Origin: an uncultured Eggerthellaceae bacterium
GTDB lineage: Bacteria > Actinomycetota > Coriobacteriia > Coriobacteriales > Eggerthellaceae
Assembly (NCBI GenBank): GCA_958452575.1
Contig: CAUDUM010000002.1
Span: 62,001 to 126,000 of the forward strand
Reading direction: 5' to 3'
Length of the DNA: 64,000 nucleotides
The notes below the pieces were generated by a model, which searched no databases, had not been told where the DNA came from, and was given only the letters and a program-made list of their open reading frames with translations. Both the position numbers and the translations under genes were made by a program. Every line of letters starts with the position of its first letter. Position 1 is the first letter of the stretch. This document shows positions 42,182 to 51,016 of this stretch, in pieces.

Positions 42182-42838
42182 CTACCTCCCTTCCACGATG
42201 CGCACGAAATTGCGCAGCACCGCCGCGCCCGCATCAGAGCTCTTCTCAGGATGGAACTGCACGCCGAAGCACGCGTCACCGTACTGCACCGCGCTCGGAA
42301 ACGCCACGCTGTGCGTCGTCTCCCCCACCGCAAACGGCCCGGACGGTGCGATATAGCTGTGCGTGAAGTAGAAGTACTCCCCCGTCGGGATGCCGTCGAA
42401 CAGCGGGCAGCCCTCGCCGAGCGCGACCGTGTTCCATCCGACATGCGGCACCTTGAACGTGTTGCCCGCCTCGTCGACGCGCGGCATGCGGCACACGACG
42501 CCGGGCAGCACCGCAAGCCCGGGCGCGTTGTGCGAGGATTCCTCGTCGTCTTCGTCGGGCGCACCCTCCGTGCCCTCCTCGAACAGCAGGTGCATCCCCA
42601 GGCAGATGCCCAAAAACGGCACGCCCGCCGCGATGCGTTCGCGAATGACGTCGAGCTGTCCGAGCTCGATCATCGTGGCAGACGCGTCGGCGAAGGCGCC
42701 GACACCCGGCAGCACGATGCCGTCGGCGCGCGCGATTGCCGTCTCATCGTCGGTGATGAGCGCCTTGCCGCCCGCGGATTCGATGCCGCGCTCGACGCTC
42801 ATCAGGTTCCCCTTGTGGTAATCGACTACCGCTATCAT
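42182..42838 (-). CDS. hisH: Imidazole glycerol phosphate synthase glutaminase subunit
   Basis: A 218-residue class I glutamine amidotransferase. It has IVLPGVGAFADA, PFLGICLGMHLLFEEG with the nucleophilic Cys, and FGVQFHPEKSS with the catalytic His-x-Glu. It supplies ammonia to HisF. The start is ATG 42838, one base after the hisB stop. An acidic insert (GAPDEDDEESSHN) follows the nucleophile elbow. Confidence 0.97.
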   Translation of the reverse strand: MIAVVDYHKGNLMSVERGIESAGGKALITDDETAIARADGIVLPGVGAFADASATMIELGQLDVIRERIAAGVPFLGICLGMHLLFEEGTEGAPDEDDEESSHNAPGLAVLPGVVCRMPRVDEAGNTFKVPHVGWNTVALGEGCPLFDGIPTGEYFYFTHSYIAPSGPFAVGETTHSVAFPSAVQYGDACFGVQFHPEKSSDAGAAVLRNFVRIVEGR

Positions 42839-42839
42839 C

Positions 42840-43430
42840 TTATAAAGCGCCCTTCGTCGAAGGCAGTTCATCTCCCAAGCGCGGATCGGACTCGACCGCC
42901 TCGCGCAACGCGCGCGCAACGGCCTTGAAGCACGCTTCGACAATGTGGTGGGCGTTCTCGCCGGCCAGCAGGCGCACATGCAGCGTCACACCGGCGTTGG
43001 CGGCGAACGCGATGAAGAACTCCTTGGCAAGCGACGCGTCGAACGTCCCCAGCATCACCAGAGGCACCGTCACGTCCCAATGCAGCTGGCCGCGACCCGA
43101 CAGATCGCACGCCGCAAGCACCAGCGTCTCGTCCATGGGAAGCGCGACGGACCCGAACCGGCGGATGCCGCGTTTGTCGCCGAGCGCCTGGGCGAACACG
43201 CGCCCCAGCACGATGCCGGCGTCCTCGACGCTGTGATGGCCGTCCACCTCCAGGTCGCCTTTGACCTCGACGCTCAGATCGAACAGCCCATGCCGCCCGA
43301 ACGCCGTCAACATGTGATCGAAGAACCCGATGCCCGTGTCCACATCCGTGCTGCCCGCGCCATCGAGATCGATCGCGATGGCGATGTCGGTCTCCTTCGT
43401 CGTACGCTCCACGCGCCCGATCCTGCCCAT
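42840..43430 (-). CDS. hisB: Imidazoleglycerol-phosphate dehydratase
   Basis: A 196-residue manganese enzyme. RTTKETDIAIAIDLDG, GFFDHMLTAFGRHGLFDL (metal-binding His) and DGHHSVEDAGIVLG form one half, and DLSGRGQLHWDV and AGENAHHIVEACFKAVARAL the other. It has no fused phosphatase, so histidinol-phosphate phosphatase must be elsewhere. The start is ATG 43430 with GGGGAG upstream; the earlier ATG lacks homology. Confidence 0.97.
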   Translation of the reverse strand: MGRIGRVERTTKETDIAIAIDLDGAGSTDVDTGIGFFDHMLTAFGRHGLFDLSVEVKGDLEVDGHHSVEDAGIVLGRVFAQALGDKRGIRRFGSVALPMDETLVLAACDLSGRGQLHWDVTVPLVMLGTFDASLAKEFFIAFAANAGVTLHVRLLAGENAHHIVEACFKAVARALREAVESDPRLGDELPSTKGAL

Positions 43431-43484
43431 GATCTCCCCTTCCTTGCCAATGGCAGGGGAAGATCCCCCGCCATGCCGCACACG

Positions 43485-44561
43485 CTACATACGAGCGATG
43501 GCGACCTCCTTGAGCGCCGCCAGAAACGCGTCGTTCTCCTCGCGTGTTCCGACGGTGACGCGCAGGCAGTCCTCCAAATGCGCCGTGCGCGAGAAATCGC
43601 GCACCAGCACGCCGCGCTCGTACAGATTCTCCCACACCGCCGCCGCATCCTTGATGCGGAACAGGATGTAGTTGGCATCCGACGGATACGCCGTCACGCC
43701 AGGGATGCGGCTGAGCCCGTCGAGCACACGCGCGCGCTCGTCGATGATCGCCTGGATGCCCGGCTCGAACTTGGCGCGGTTGGCGTACACCACGCGCGCG
43801 ATCGCCTGCGACACCGCATCCACCGAATAAGGCTGGCGCACCTTGATGAACTCGCGGATCACCTCCGCATCGCCGAGCAGATAGCCCAGACGCGCGCCCG
43901 CCAACGAGAACGCCTTGGAGAACGTGCGCAAGATGACGAGGTTCTTGTGCTTGTCGAGCAGTGGGCGCACGGTGCGGCGCGAGAACTCGAAATACGCCTC
44001 GTCGACCATCACCAGCGCGTCGGTCGCCTCGAGCAGACGCGCGATGAACTCGGGGGAAGCCAGCTCGCCGGTGGGGTTGTTGGGGCTGGTGACGATCAGA
44101 TAGTCGATGTCGCCCTGCGCCACACGTGCGAGCACGGCCTCCACGTCGATGGAGTAGTCCGCACGTCGCGGCACATCCACCACCTCGGTGCCCGTCAGGC
44201 GGGCGTTGGCAGCGTATACCGAAAACGTCGGCGGCAGGTTGAGGAACGTGCGGCCCGGACCGCCCCAGGCAAGGGCGATGTTGAACAGCAGCTCATCGCC
44301 GCCGTTGCCGATGAGGATCTGGTCGCGGTCAAGCCCGTTGGCCTCGGCGATCATATCGCGCAGGTCGTTGGCCAAAGGATCGGGGTAGCGGTTGAGCGGC
44401 ACGCGGCGCACCTCGCGCATGATCTCGCGACGCAGCTCCTCCTCCACATCCGTCGGATTCTCATTGGCGGAAAGCAGCGTGTCGGCGGGCAGGTACTTGG
44501 GATCGTAAGGCACCATGCCCGCAAGCTGGGGCGCCGAAGCGCGCACGCTATTCATCCGCAT
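43485..44561 (-). CDS. hisC: Histidinol-phosphate aminotransferase
   Basis: About 358 residues, a PLP fold-type I enzyme. It has LSANENPTDV, RYPDPLANDLRD, GNGGDELLFNIALA, TSPNNPTGELAS, DEAYFEFS and the Schiff-base lysine in RTFSKAFSLAGARLGYLLG. It converts imidazole acetol phosphate to histidinol phosphate. GGAAGG favours ATG 44561; ATG 44555 is the alternative. Either way the start overlaps the end of hisD, implying coupled translation. Confidence 0.96.
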   Translation of the reverse strand: MRMNSVRASAPQLAGMVPYDPKYLPADTLLSANENPTDVEEELRREIMREVRRVPLNRYPDPLANDLRDMIAEANGLDRDQILIGNGGDELLFNIALAWGGPGRTFLNLPPTFSVYAANARLTGTEVVDVPRRADYSIDVEAVLARVAQGDIDYLIVTSPNNPTGELASPEFIARLLEATDALVMVDEAYFEFSRRTVRPLLDKHKNLVILRTFSKAFSLAGARLGYLLGDAEVIREFIKVRQPYSVDAVSQAIARVVYANRAKFEPGIQAIIDERARVLDGLSRIPGVTAYPSDANYILFRIKDAAAVWENLYERGVLVRDFSRTAHLEDCLRVTVGTREENDAFLAALKEVAIARM

Positions 44562-45915
44562 CAGCCCCTTCCGCAACCGCCTCGCCGGCGACATCGAGGA
44601 TCTCGCCCGCCGCCGCGAACTTGCCGCCGCGCTCCAAGAGCTCCTTGCGCATCTCGACGCTGCGCGCATGCGCCCACAGACCCTCGTGACGCGCGATGGC
44701 CATCACGATATCGGCATCGCGGCCGAGCGCGGCCGGGGTGTACTGGATGACGCTGGACTTCTTGATGAAGTCGTCCACCGACAGCGGCGACGCGTACCGC
44801 GCGGTGCCGCCCGTGGGCAGCGTGTGGTTGGGGCCGGCGGCGTAGTCGCCCACGGCCTCGGGCGTCCACTCCCCCAAAAAGATCGCGCCGGCGTTGCGCA
44901 CGCGACCGAGGGAGTCCATCGCGTGGTGGATGTGCAGCTCGAGGTGCTCGGGCGCGATGACGTTGACGGCAGAGAAAGCCTGATCGAGCGTGTCGCAGAT
45001 GACGATGAGTCCCTGCTCGGCAAGGGAAGCCGCGGTGATCTCGGCGCGCGTGGAGGACTTCATATGCTCGGCCACCATGCGCTCGACCTCGTCGGCATAG
45101 CCCTCCGAGAACGTGACCAGGTAGCACGCCGCCAGCGGATCATGCTCGGCCTGAGCCATGAGGTCGATCGCGACGAGAGCCGGATCGGCCGTGTCGTCGG
45201 CCACCACGCACACCTCCGACGGGCCGGCGATCATGTCGATGCCCACGTCGCCCGACACGATCTTCTTTGCAGCGGCCACGTAGGCGTTGCCCGGGCCGGT
45301 GATCTTGGAGACGGGCTCGATGCTCTCGGTGCCGTATGCCAACGCGGCGATCGCCTGGGCGCCGCCCACCGTGTAGACCTCGGTGACGCCGGAGAGGCGG
45401 CATGCCTCCAAGATCGCAGGATCGACCGAGCCGTCCTTGGCGGGAGGGGTGACGCACGCGATGCGCTCGACGCCCGCGACGGAGGCGGGCAGCGCGTTCA
45501 TGAGCACCGTCGAGGGGTACAGCGCACGTCCGCCGGGCACGTAGATGCCCACCGACTCGAGCGGCGACACCTTGGCACCGGTGAGGGCGCCATCCTCGCG
45601 CACGGCGAACCAGCTTTGCTGGAGCTGGCGCTCGTGGAACTCGCGAATCTGGGCTGCGGCTTGCTCGAGCGCGGCAGCCGTCGCAGGATCGACCCGGGAG
45701 CGCGCCCCGTCGATGGCGCTTTGCGGAACGCGGAACGACTCGACAGCGACGCCGTCGAAACGCTCGGTGTATTCGCGCAGGGCGGCGTCGCCGCGCTCGC
45801 GCACCTGCTCGATGATGTCGGTCGCGGCGGCAAGCGCCTGCGGGTTGAACGCGCTCGGACGCTTGAGCTGCGCGTTGGTGAACTGCTCGCCGGGAGCCAG
45901 AATTACTCGACGCAT
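44548..45915 (-). CDS. hisD: Histidinol dehydrogenase
   Basis: A 455-residue zinc enzyme carrying out the last two oxidations to histidine. It has GIYVPGGRALYPSTVLMNALPA, TVGGAQAIAALAYG, ITGPGNAYVAAAKK, DMIAGPSEVCVV, QAEHDPLAACYLVT (zinc/catalytic His) and APEHLEL. I choose ATG 45915: the AAGGAGG formed by the last codons of hisZG is nine bases upstream, whereas ATG 45924 would abut it. The hisZG stop ends at 45917, so spacing is one base. Confidence 0.97.
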   Translation of the reverse strand: MRRVILAPGEQFTNAQLKRPSAFNPQALAAATDIIEQVRERGDAALREYTERFDGVAVESFRVPQSAIDGARSRVDPATAAALEQAAAQIREFHERQLQQSWFAVREDGALTGAKVSPLESVGIYVPGGRALYPSTVLMNALPASVAGVERIACVTPPAKDGSVDPAILEACRLSGVTEVYTVGGAQAIAALAYGTESIEPVSKITGPGNAYVAAAKKIVSGDVGIDMIAGPSEVCVVADDTADPALVAIDLMAQAEHDPLAACYLVTFSEGYADEVERMVAEHMKSSTRAEITAASLAEQGLIVICDTLDQAFSAVNVIAPEHLELHIHHAMDSLGRVRNAGAIFLGEWTPEAVGDYAAGPNHTLPTGGTARYASPLSVDDFIKKSSVIQYTPAALGRDADIVMAIARHEGLWAHARSVEMRKELLERGGKFAAAGEILDVAGEAVAEGADADE

Positions 45916-45916
45916 G

Positions 45917-47554
45917 TTATTCATCCTCCTTAGGTGAGCCCGTGCACGCCGAAAGCGCGCGGGCGAGCTCTGCGATGCGGGAATCGGTCCTGAACGAGCA
46001 CGCGTTCGCGAAGAACCGCGCCGTGGATGGCAGGACGTCCTCGACCACCACCAGGTTGTTCTCGTGCAAGGTCGTGCCCGTCGCCGTGATGTCGACGATA
46101 CGCTCGGCCATGCCCGTCAATGGTGCCAGCTCAATGTTACCGTGCAGTTTCACGATTTCGACCTGCATGCCGCGCTTGGCGTAATGGGCGGCGGCGATGC
46201 GCGGGTATTTTGTCGCGACGCGGATGGAGCCGAGGCGCCGGTAGCGCTCCTCCACCGCGTCGCGCGCCCCCGCCGGCTCCGCCACCACGAAGCGGCATCC
46301 GCCGAACCCAAGGTCGACCAGCTCCATCACCTCGGCATCCGCCTCGAGCAGCGAGTCCTTGCCGCAGATGCCGCAATCAGCCGCGCCCAGCTCGACGAAC
46401 ACCGGCGCGTCGGTGGGCCGCACGATGACGTAGTCGACCTCCGGGTTGCTGATGATGAGCTGCCGCCCCGGATCATCGAGCCCTGTCACATCGAGCCCTG
46501 CCGCCGCGAGCACCTCGATCGTCCCCGGATTGAGCGCCCCTTTGGGCACCGCGATGCGCAGGGGACGGTCGTCGCACGCGCCCGTCGACGTCGCGGCAGC
46601 CATGACCTGCTCCAGGAAGAACGCGAACCCCGCCGCGGGACGGTCCTCGCCGTACACTCCCACCATGTTGTCGTAGCGTCCGCCGCTGCCCAGAGGCGAG
46701 CCCAGACCCGGCGCATACGCCTCGAAGACGATGCCCGTGTAGTAGTCGAACGAGCTCATGACCGAAAAGTCGATGCGCACCCGCGCGCCGACGCCGGCGG
46801 CGTCGAGCAGGTCGCACATGCCCTCGAGGTCGTCCAGGCCGTCCTCGCAACCGAGCGGCGCCACCAAGGCGCGCGCCTCATCGATCGCCTCGCGCCCGCC
46901 GCGGATGCGCGGCAACGCGCGCAGAGCCTGCGCGAACACCGGCGGCACCGGGCAGTCCGCACCCGTCAGCAGGTCGAGTTCGACGAAATTGGAGGCATGG
47001 AACGCATCGAGCACGGCGTTCGACCAGGTGGAAGACGCGCCGCTCGCGGCGAGCAGCGCGCGCAGCACGCCCACGGTTGCCACTGAGATCGTGAAATCCC
47101 GCACCCCCGCCGTCTCGAGCGCCTCGCAGAACAGCTGCAGCACCTCGGCGTCGCCTTCGGACCCCGACGGGCCGATGCACTCGACGCCGATCTGAGTGAC
47201 CTCGCGCGCGGCAGCGCGCATCTGCCCCTCCGCCTCGCGGAACACGCGCTGCTGGTAGCGGAAGCGAAACGGCCCCGGCTGGCCCGCCAAGCGCGTCGCG
47301 CACATGCGCGCGACCTGCAACGTGACATCCGGGCGCATCGCCAACAGATCGCCTTGCGAGTCGAAGAATTTGAACGGCACGCCGGTCATATGGCCGCCCG
47401 CGCGCATCACGTCCATCACCTCGAGCGTGGGCGTCTCGATGGGTGCGTACCCACGCGACGAGAGCAGGTCGCGTACCGCGACGCTGATGCGCTCGCGCTC
47501 CGCCGCCTCCTGCGCCAACACGTCGCGGAACCCCGCCGGCGTCACCATATCCAT
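45917..47554 (-). CDS. HisZ-HisG fusion: ATP phosphoribosyltransferase regulatory and catalytic subunits in one chain
   Basis: 545 residues. Residues 1-~320 are HisZ, a class II synthetase-like regulator (PAGFRDVLAQEAAERERI, PTLEVMDVM, LAMRPDVTLQVARM, RFRYQQRVFREAEGQ, GSGGRYDNMV). After a short linker (ATSTGACDD), residues ~331-545 are a short-form HisG (LRIAVPKGALNPGTIEVL, DAPVFVELGAADCGICGKDSL, IATKYP-type RVATKYPRIAA, and the PRPP loop DITATGTTLHENNL). In most bacteria HisZ and short HisG are separate and form an octamer. No stop or frameshift separates them here. It starts the his operon. Confidence 0.93.
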   Translation of the reverse strand: MDMVTPAGFRDVLAQEAAERERISVAVRDLLSSRGYAPIETPTLEVMDVMRAGGHMTGVPFKFFDSQGDLLAMRPDVTLQVARMCATRLAGQPGPFRFRYQQRVFREAEGQMRAAAREVTQIGVECIGPSGSEGDAEVLQLFCEALETAGVRDFTISVATVGVLRALLAASGASSTWSNAVLDAFHASNFVELDLLTGADCPVPPVFAQALRALPRIRGGREAIDEARALVAPLGCEDGLDDLEGMCDLLDAAGVGARVRIDFSVMSSFDYYTGIVFEAYAPGLGSPLGSGGRYDNMVGVYGEDRPAAGFAFFLEQVMAAATSTGACDDRPLRIAVPKGALNPGTIEVLAAAGLDVTGLDDPGRQLIISNPEVDYVIVRPTDAPVFVELGAADCGICGKDSLLEADAEVMELVDLGFGGCRFVVAEPAGARDAVEERYRRLGSIRVATKYPRIAAAHYAKRGMQVEIVKLHGNIELAPLTGMAERIVDITATGTTLHENNLVVVEDVLPSTARFFANACSFRTDSRIAELARALSACTGSPKEDE

Positions 47555-47675
47555 TCGCTTCGCTTCCTTTCCGATGCGGATCGTGCAGTGATCACTACTT
47601 TATCACAGTAGAGTGCTAAAGCAATAGGGTTAACACGCTCTTTACGTCGAACGGCATGGCCAGCCGAAAAATCGA
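47555..47675 (-). promoter_or_regulatory. his operon promoter region with AGTGATCACT palindrome
   Basis: The segment is AT-rich relative to its surroundings. On the minus strand TTGCTT, 16 bases and TAAAGT is a candidate promoter (~47628-47601). AGTGATCACT (47587-47596) is a perfect 10-bp palindrome just downstream, a candidate operator. No histidine-codon leader peptide or T-box was recognised. Confidence 0.45.
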
Positions 47676-48593
47676 TCAGAACAGCGAGAACTGCTGCGGA
47701 GCCGCTTCGTAGGCGCAGAGCACCTCGTCTTCCAACACGTCAACCTCGTGCGACTCCCATTCCTTGATCGATGCCACGAAGAGCAGCCCGCCCTGCTCGA
47801 ACACGAGCGCGCCGCCGACCATGCCGACGCAGCGGCCTGCGCAGGCATCCTCGCAACTTTCGGCAAGCTGCAGGTCGTGGACATCCGGCGACGGCCCGCC
47901 GAAGTAGAACGGGGACAGATCGCGTGCCTCCTCCGGCGCGAACCCCGCCCCTGCAACCGCGGGAACGCACGCCAAGCGCGACGCCGCCTCGTCCAGAACG
48001 CGGACCGCCTCGCCGGCATCGTAGCGCTCCTCGACCAGAAGGCGCGCCTTGAGCGACGCGCGCATGGTCTCGAGCACGCCCGGCTGCGCGCACAGCGCCG
48101 CCTCGAGCGCGCGGGCTTCGTCGGCGTTCGCGAACCGGCCGACGACGCGCGCCGCGCGGGCGCCCTGCTCGAGCAGGCGCTCGATTCCGCGGCGCTCGCT
48201 GGAGATGCCCGCTTTCACGTGCTGGGGCGAGAAATACGCCAGATAGACGAAATGAGGCGTCTGGTTGTAGGCGCGCTGCTGGGGCGATACGAAGTCGGCG
48301 TAGTAAAACGAGGGGTTGAATCCCGTCGCTTCGATGCACGCCGAGCACATGGTCTCCTTGGAGTCCGCGGGCAGCTCGACGCCGAACGGGCAGACGCTCT
48401 CCTGGAACGTCGCCAGATCGAAGCGCCCCACGCAGCGTCGCTTCGGAAGACGTCGCAACGAGAACGTGCGCCCCCGCACCGGGAAGCGTACCGACTCCCC
48501 GCGATCGATGTCGTTCAATTGCAGGTAGGGGCCGTCGTCATCGAACCCGTATCCTGCCAAGACCGTCGTGCTTTCTCCAAGAAACCTCGTCAC
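47676..48593 (-). CDS. DUF2797-family protein
   Basis: About 305 residues. Cysteines sit in a zinc-like array (KRRCVGRFDLATFQESVCPFG...TMCSACIEATGFNPSFY). The central block VYLAYFSPQHVKAGISSERRGIERLLEQGARAARVVGRFANADEARALEAAL is the DUF2797 signature and resembles a GIY-YIG-like nuclease fold. I start at GTG 48593, which has GGAGG seven bases upstream, rather than the unsupported ATG at 48611 or 48671. The function is unknown. A perfect inverted repeat lies ~100 bases upstream. Confidence 0.8.
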   Translation of the reverse strand: MTRFLGESTTVLAGYGFDDDGPYLQLNDIDRGESVRFPVRGRTFSLRRLPKRRCVGRFDLATFQESVCPFGVELPADSKETMCSACIEATGFNPSFYYADFVSPQQRAYNQTPHFVYLAYFSPQHVKAGISSERRGIERLLEQGARAARVVGRFANADEARALEAALCAQPGVLETMRASLKARLLVEERYDAGEAVRVLDEAASRLACVPAVAGAGFAPEEARDLSPFYFGGPSPDVHDLQLAESCEDACAGRCVGMVGGALVFEQGGLLFVASIKEWESHEVDVLEDEVLCAYEAAPQQFSLF

Positions 48594-48694
48594 GCGCCAT
48601 CCTCCAAACATCGCAAAGCGGGCCGCCTGACACGCCCCGCCATTCCATCTTTCGCGAAAATGATACTTCATAGGTAGCGTTCATGGCGCAGCAT

Positions 48695-48747
48695 CCCCGA
48701 ATAACGGAAATAATGGATATCCAAGGCATAATAGACGTTATTCGGGG
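48695..48747. repeat. Perfect inverted repeat CCCCGAATAACG with AT-rich spacer
   Basis: CCCCGAATAACG (48695-48706) and CGTTATTCGGGG (48736-48747) are separated by 29 AT-rich bases containing GGATATCC and, on the minus strand, TATTAT. Outer bases (GCATCCCC / GGGGACGC) extend it partly. It looks like an operator pair around a promoter for the DUF2797 gene. Confidence 0.7.
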
Positions 48748-48875
48748 ACGCATGACGCAAGCAGGCGGCAGTGCGGAAATGGAGGCACGGGCGTCCCGGC
48801 TTCCTTGAGGCGAAGATCACGCATCCAGGCATCCAGACAGGCTCCAACCAGGCGTCCGAACGCCCCACTTGCGGC

Positions 48876-50453
48876 CTACCTGTCCAGCGAGTCCAGTAAG
48901 CGGTAGGCGATCGAAAGCTCCAGACGCTCGTCGTCGTTGTCGGTATCGACGCCGAACAGCTCGCTCAAGCGGTCGACGCGATACTTCACGTTGTTGCGGT
49001 GCATGTGCAGTTTCTCCGCCACCACGGTGGTGCGGCGCTCGTAGCGCAGGTACTGGCGCAAAAAGACGAAGTTGTCGGTGCCGTGGATCCGGTCGTACTC
49101 GCGGATACGCGACAGTTGGCGGCAGCCGCGCAGCGAGGTCAGCAGCTCGCGATGGCCGCGCGAGATGGTCATGACGGCATGGTCGAAATACAGCTCGTCG
49201 AACCCGAAGATGCGCCCCCCGCCGTCTGCACCGTCGTCGGTCCGGTCGAGAGCGCGAGCGGTTCTGAGCGCCAGGCGCGCCTGCTCGAGCGCCGTGGGCA
49301 GAAACGCCAGTTTGTCGAACCGCACGCTGCGGCCCGCTTGCAACCCGTACTCCTGCAGCACGCCTTCCAAGCGCTTGAACACGTTGGAGCCGCCCGACGG
49401 GCAGCCGTCGACCGGGCATCCGATGGGGCAATCGATGCCGTGGCAGTTGAAGCACAGCACCACCACTTCGGCACCGAACAGCATCGCCTTGGCGGGCGCG
49501 ATGGAGCGCGCCACGTCGGTGACGATGCGCGCCGACAGCGGACGGTTCAACGACGCGTCGACGCTGAACAGGCAGAATGGCCCGTCGGCGGGGATGCCCA
49601 GGTAGCGGCGGCGCTCCTCGATCTCATCGGCGTCCGACAGCGCGCCGTCCAGGATGTCGTGCGCAAACGCGTTGAACGCGCTGCCCGACGGCGAGCCGTC
49701 GGTGTAGTCGCGCATCGAGTAGTACGCCACGCGCACGAGGAACATCATGAACGTGTCGAGCAGCCACGGCTCGGGGTCGACGTTGTTGCACATCATCACC
49801 ACGATGAGCGAGAACGATCCCGCCGCCTTGAACGAGAACACCGCGGTGGTGTACTTGCAGATGTCGTTGGTGTCGTTGATGATGAAGCCGTTCTGCGTGG
49901 CCCACGGCTCGAAACGGCGGTTGAGCTGGAACTTGCGGATGTTCTCCTCGGTGTGGTAGCCGTGCTTGAGCAGCTCGACCGTGATGGGGTCGTCGCAGGG
50001 GATGTTCTTGGTGTGGGCGAGCAGCTTGAGCGCCGGATCGACGATGATGGTGTTGTTGCGAAGGAAGCCCTCGCTCACATCGAAAAGCCCCTGCAGGCCC
50101 TCGTTGCGGATAAGCGTGCGGTCCATCTCCTCGAGCCACGAGCGGTAGCGCGAGAAAACGTCCTGCAGATAGGAGAACACCTCGAGATGCGACACGCGCT
50201 GGCGCAGCGCCAGCTGGCCCTTCGCGGGAACGGCGCTCTCGCCCACCGCCAGCACGACGGCATCGGTCCCCCCTTCGGCGGAAAGCTTCTTGGCCGTCGC
50301 GGCGTCGGCGACGTAGAAGAACCCCGATTCGCAGGGGGCGTCGCCCAGGATCCGCACGTCGGAGCACTGACGGCGCTGGTTGAGCGAGCCTGCGAGCACC
50401 TCGCCGAAGCGCTGCTCGAGCTCATGCACGAGTATCCGAACCGTGATGACCAT
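48876..50453 (-). CDS. PucR/CdaR-type helix-turn-helix transcriptional regulator
   Basis: 525 residues. The N-terminal ~110 residues are a PucR-like sensor region. The middle resembles a GAF/PAS-type domain, with a Cys cluster (CFNCHGIDCPIGCPVDGC, about residues 335-355) that could bind a metal or Fe-S cluster. The C-terminal PucR HTH reads FLRQYLRYERRTTVVAEKLHMHRNNVKYRVDRLSELFGVD. I start at ATG 50453 (GGGGGG upstream), eight bases after the DUF2284 stop. It is the last gene of the activase-DUF2284-regulator operon, so it probably senses substrate and controls the divergent methyltransferase operon. Confidence 0.88.
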   Translation of the reverse strand: MVITVRILVHELEQRFGEVLAGSLNQRRQCSDVRILGDAPCESGFFYVADAATAKKLSAEGGTDAVVLAVGESAVPAKGQLALRQRVSHLEVFSYLQDVFSRYRSWLEEMDRTLIRNEGLQGLFDVSEGFLRNNTIIVDPALKLLAHTKNIPCDDPITVELLKHGYHTEENIRKFQLNRRFEPWATQNGFIINDTNDICKYTTAVFSFKAAGSFSLIVVMMCNNVDPEPWLLDTFMMFLVRVAYYSMRDYTDGSPSGSAFNAFAHDILDGALSDADEIEERRRYLGIPADGPFCLFSVDASLNRPLSARIVTDVARSIAPAKAMLFGAEVVVLCFNCHGIDCPIGCPVDGCPSGGSNVFKRLEGVLQEYGLQAGRSVRFDKLAFLPTALEQARLALRTARALDRTDDGADGGGRIFGFDELYFDHAVMTISRGHRELLTSLRGCRQLSRIREYDRIHGTDNFVFLRQYLRYERRTTVVAEKLHMHRNNVKYRVDRLSELFGVDTDNDDERLELSIAYRLLDSLDR

Positions 50454-50461
50454 CGTCCCCC

Positions 50462-51016
50462 CTATTTCAGCAATGCGCAGCCCGTGTACGCCATGGTGAG
50501 CTTGCCGTGATTGTACGGGATGCCCGCCGCGTTGCAGGCGTCCGTCACCAAAAGCCCCGCCGCCTCCATCGACACCAGGCGCCGATCGGGGAAGCGGCAC
50601 GGCTCGGGATAGGCGCACGGTCGGCAGCGCGCGCACGTGCCCGCCGCCAGCACCAAGCAGCCGTCCGGGTAGACGCCCGCGGCGGCAAGCGCATCCGTCA
50701 GCGCCTCGGTGCGGCGCTTGTGCACCGTCTCGGCCTCCATCATCGTCTCGCCGTCGAACTCGTCCTCGAGCTCCATCACCGTTTGGAACACGAAGCCCTC
50801 GCCGCATTCCGCCAGCGTCGCGCGCCACTCGTCAAGATCGCCGCAAGCGGGCGGACAGCCCCAGTTGCGGCCGTACATGTGGCATTTCCCCGATGCGCAC
50901 ATGTCGCGTACCTCGTCGCGCACCTGAAGGTCGGATGCGTTCACCGCGCCGACGCAGTCGAACCCGGCCTCTTCCACCGCGCGGCGCAGCGCATCCCGAT
51001 CGAACGTTCCGCTCAC
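50462..51016 (-). CDS. DUF2284 metal-binding protein
   Basis: A 184-residue Cys-rich protein. CASGKCHMYGRNWGCPPACGDLDEW and GTCARCRPCAYPEPCRFPDRRLVSMEAAGLLV are the DUF2284 hallmarks; the second block resembles a ferredoxin-like [4Fe-4S] arrangement. It starts at GTG 51016, overlapping the activase stop (GTGA), with GAGGAGG upstream. Members occur next to corrinoid activases in anaerobes. A role as electron donor or redox partner in reactivating the corrinoid is inferred. Confidence 0.85.
   Translation of the reverse strand: MSGTFDRDALRRAVEEAGFDCVGAVNASDLQVRDEVRDMCASGKCHMYGRNWGCPPACGDLDEWRATLAECGEGFVFQTVMELEDEFDGETMMEAETVHKRRTEALTDALAAAGVYPDGCLVLAAGTCARCRPCAYPEPCRFPDRRLVSMEAAGLLVTDACNAAGIPYNHGKLTMAYTGCALLK

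Noticed and set aside
47555..47675. Possible T-box or histidine attenuator before hisZG
   Set aside because: No run of His codons, no T-box TGGNACCGCG-like sequence and no terminator hairpin were found; only a short palindrome is reported.
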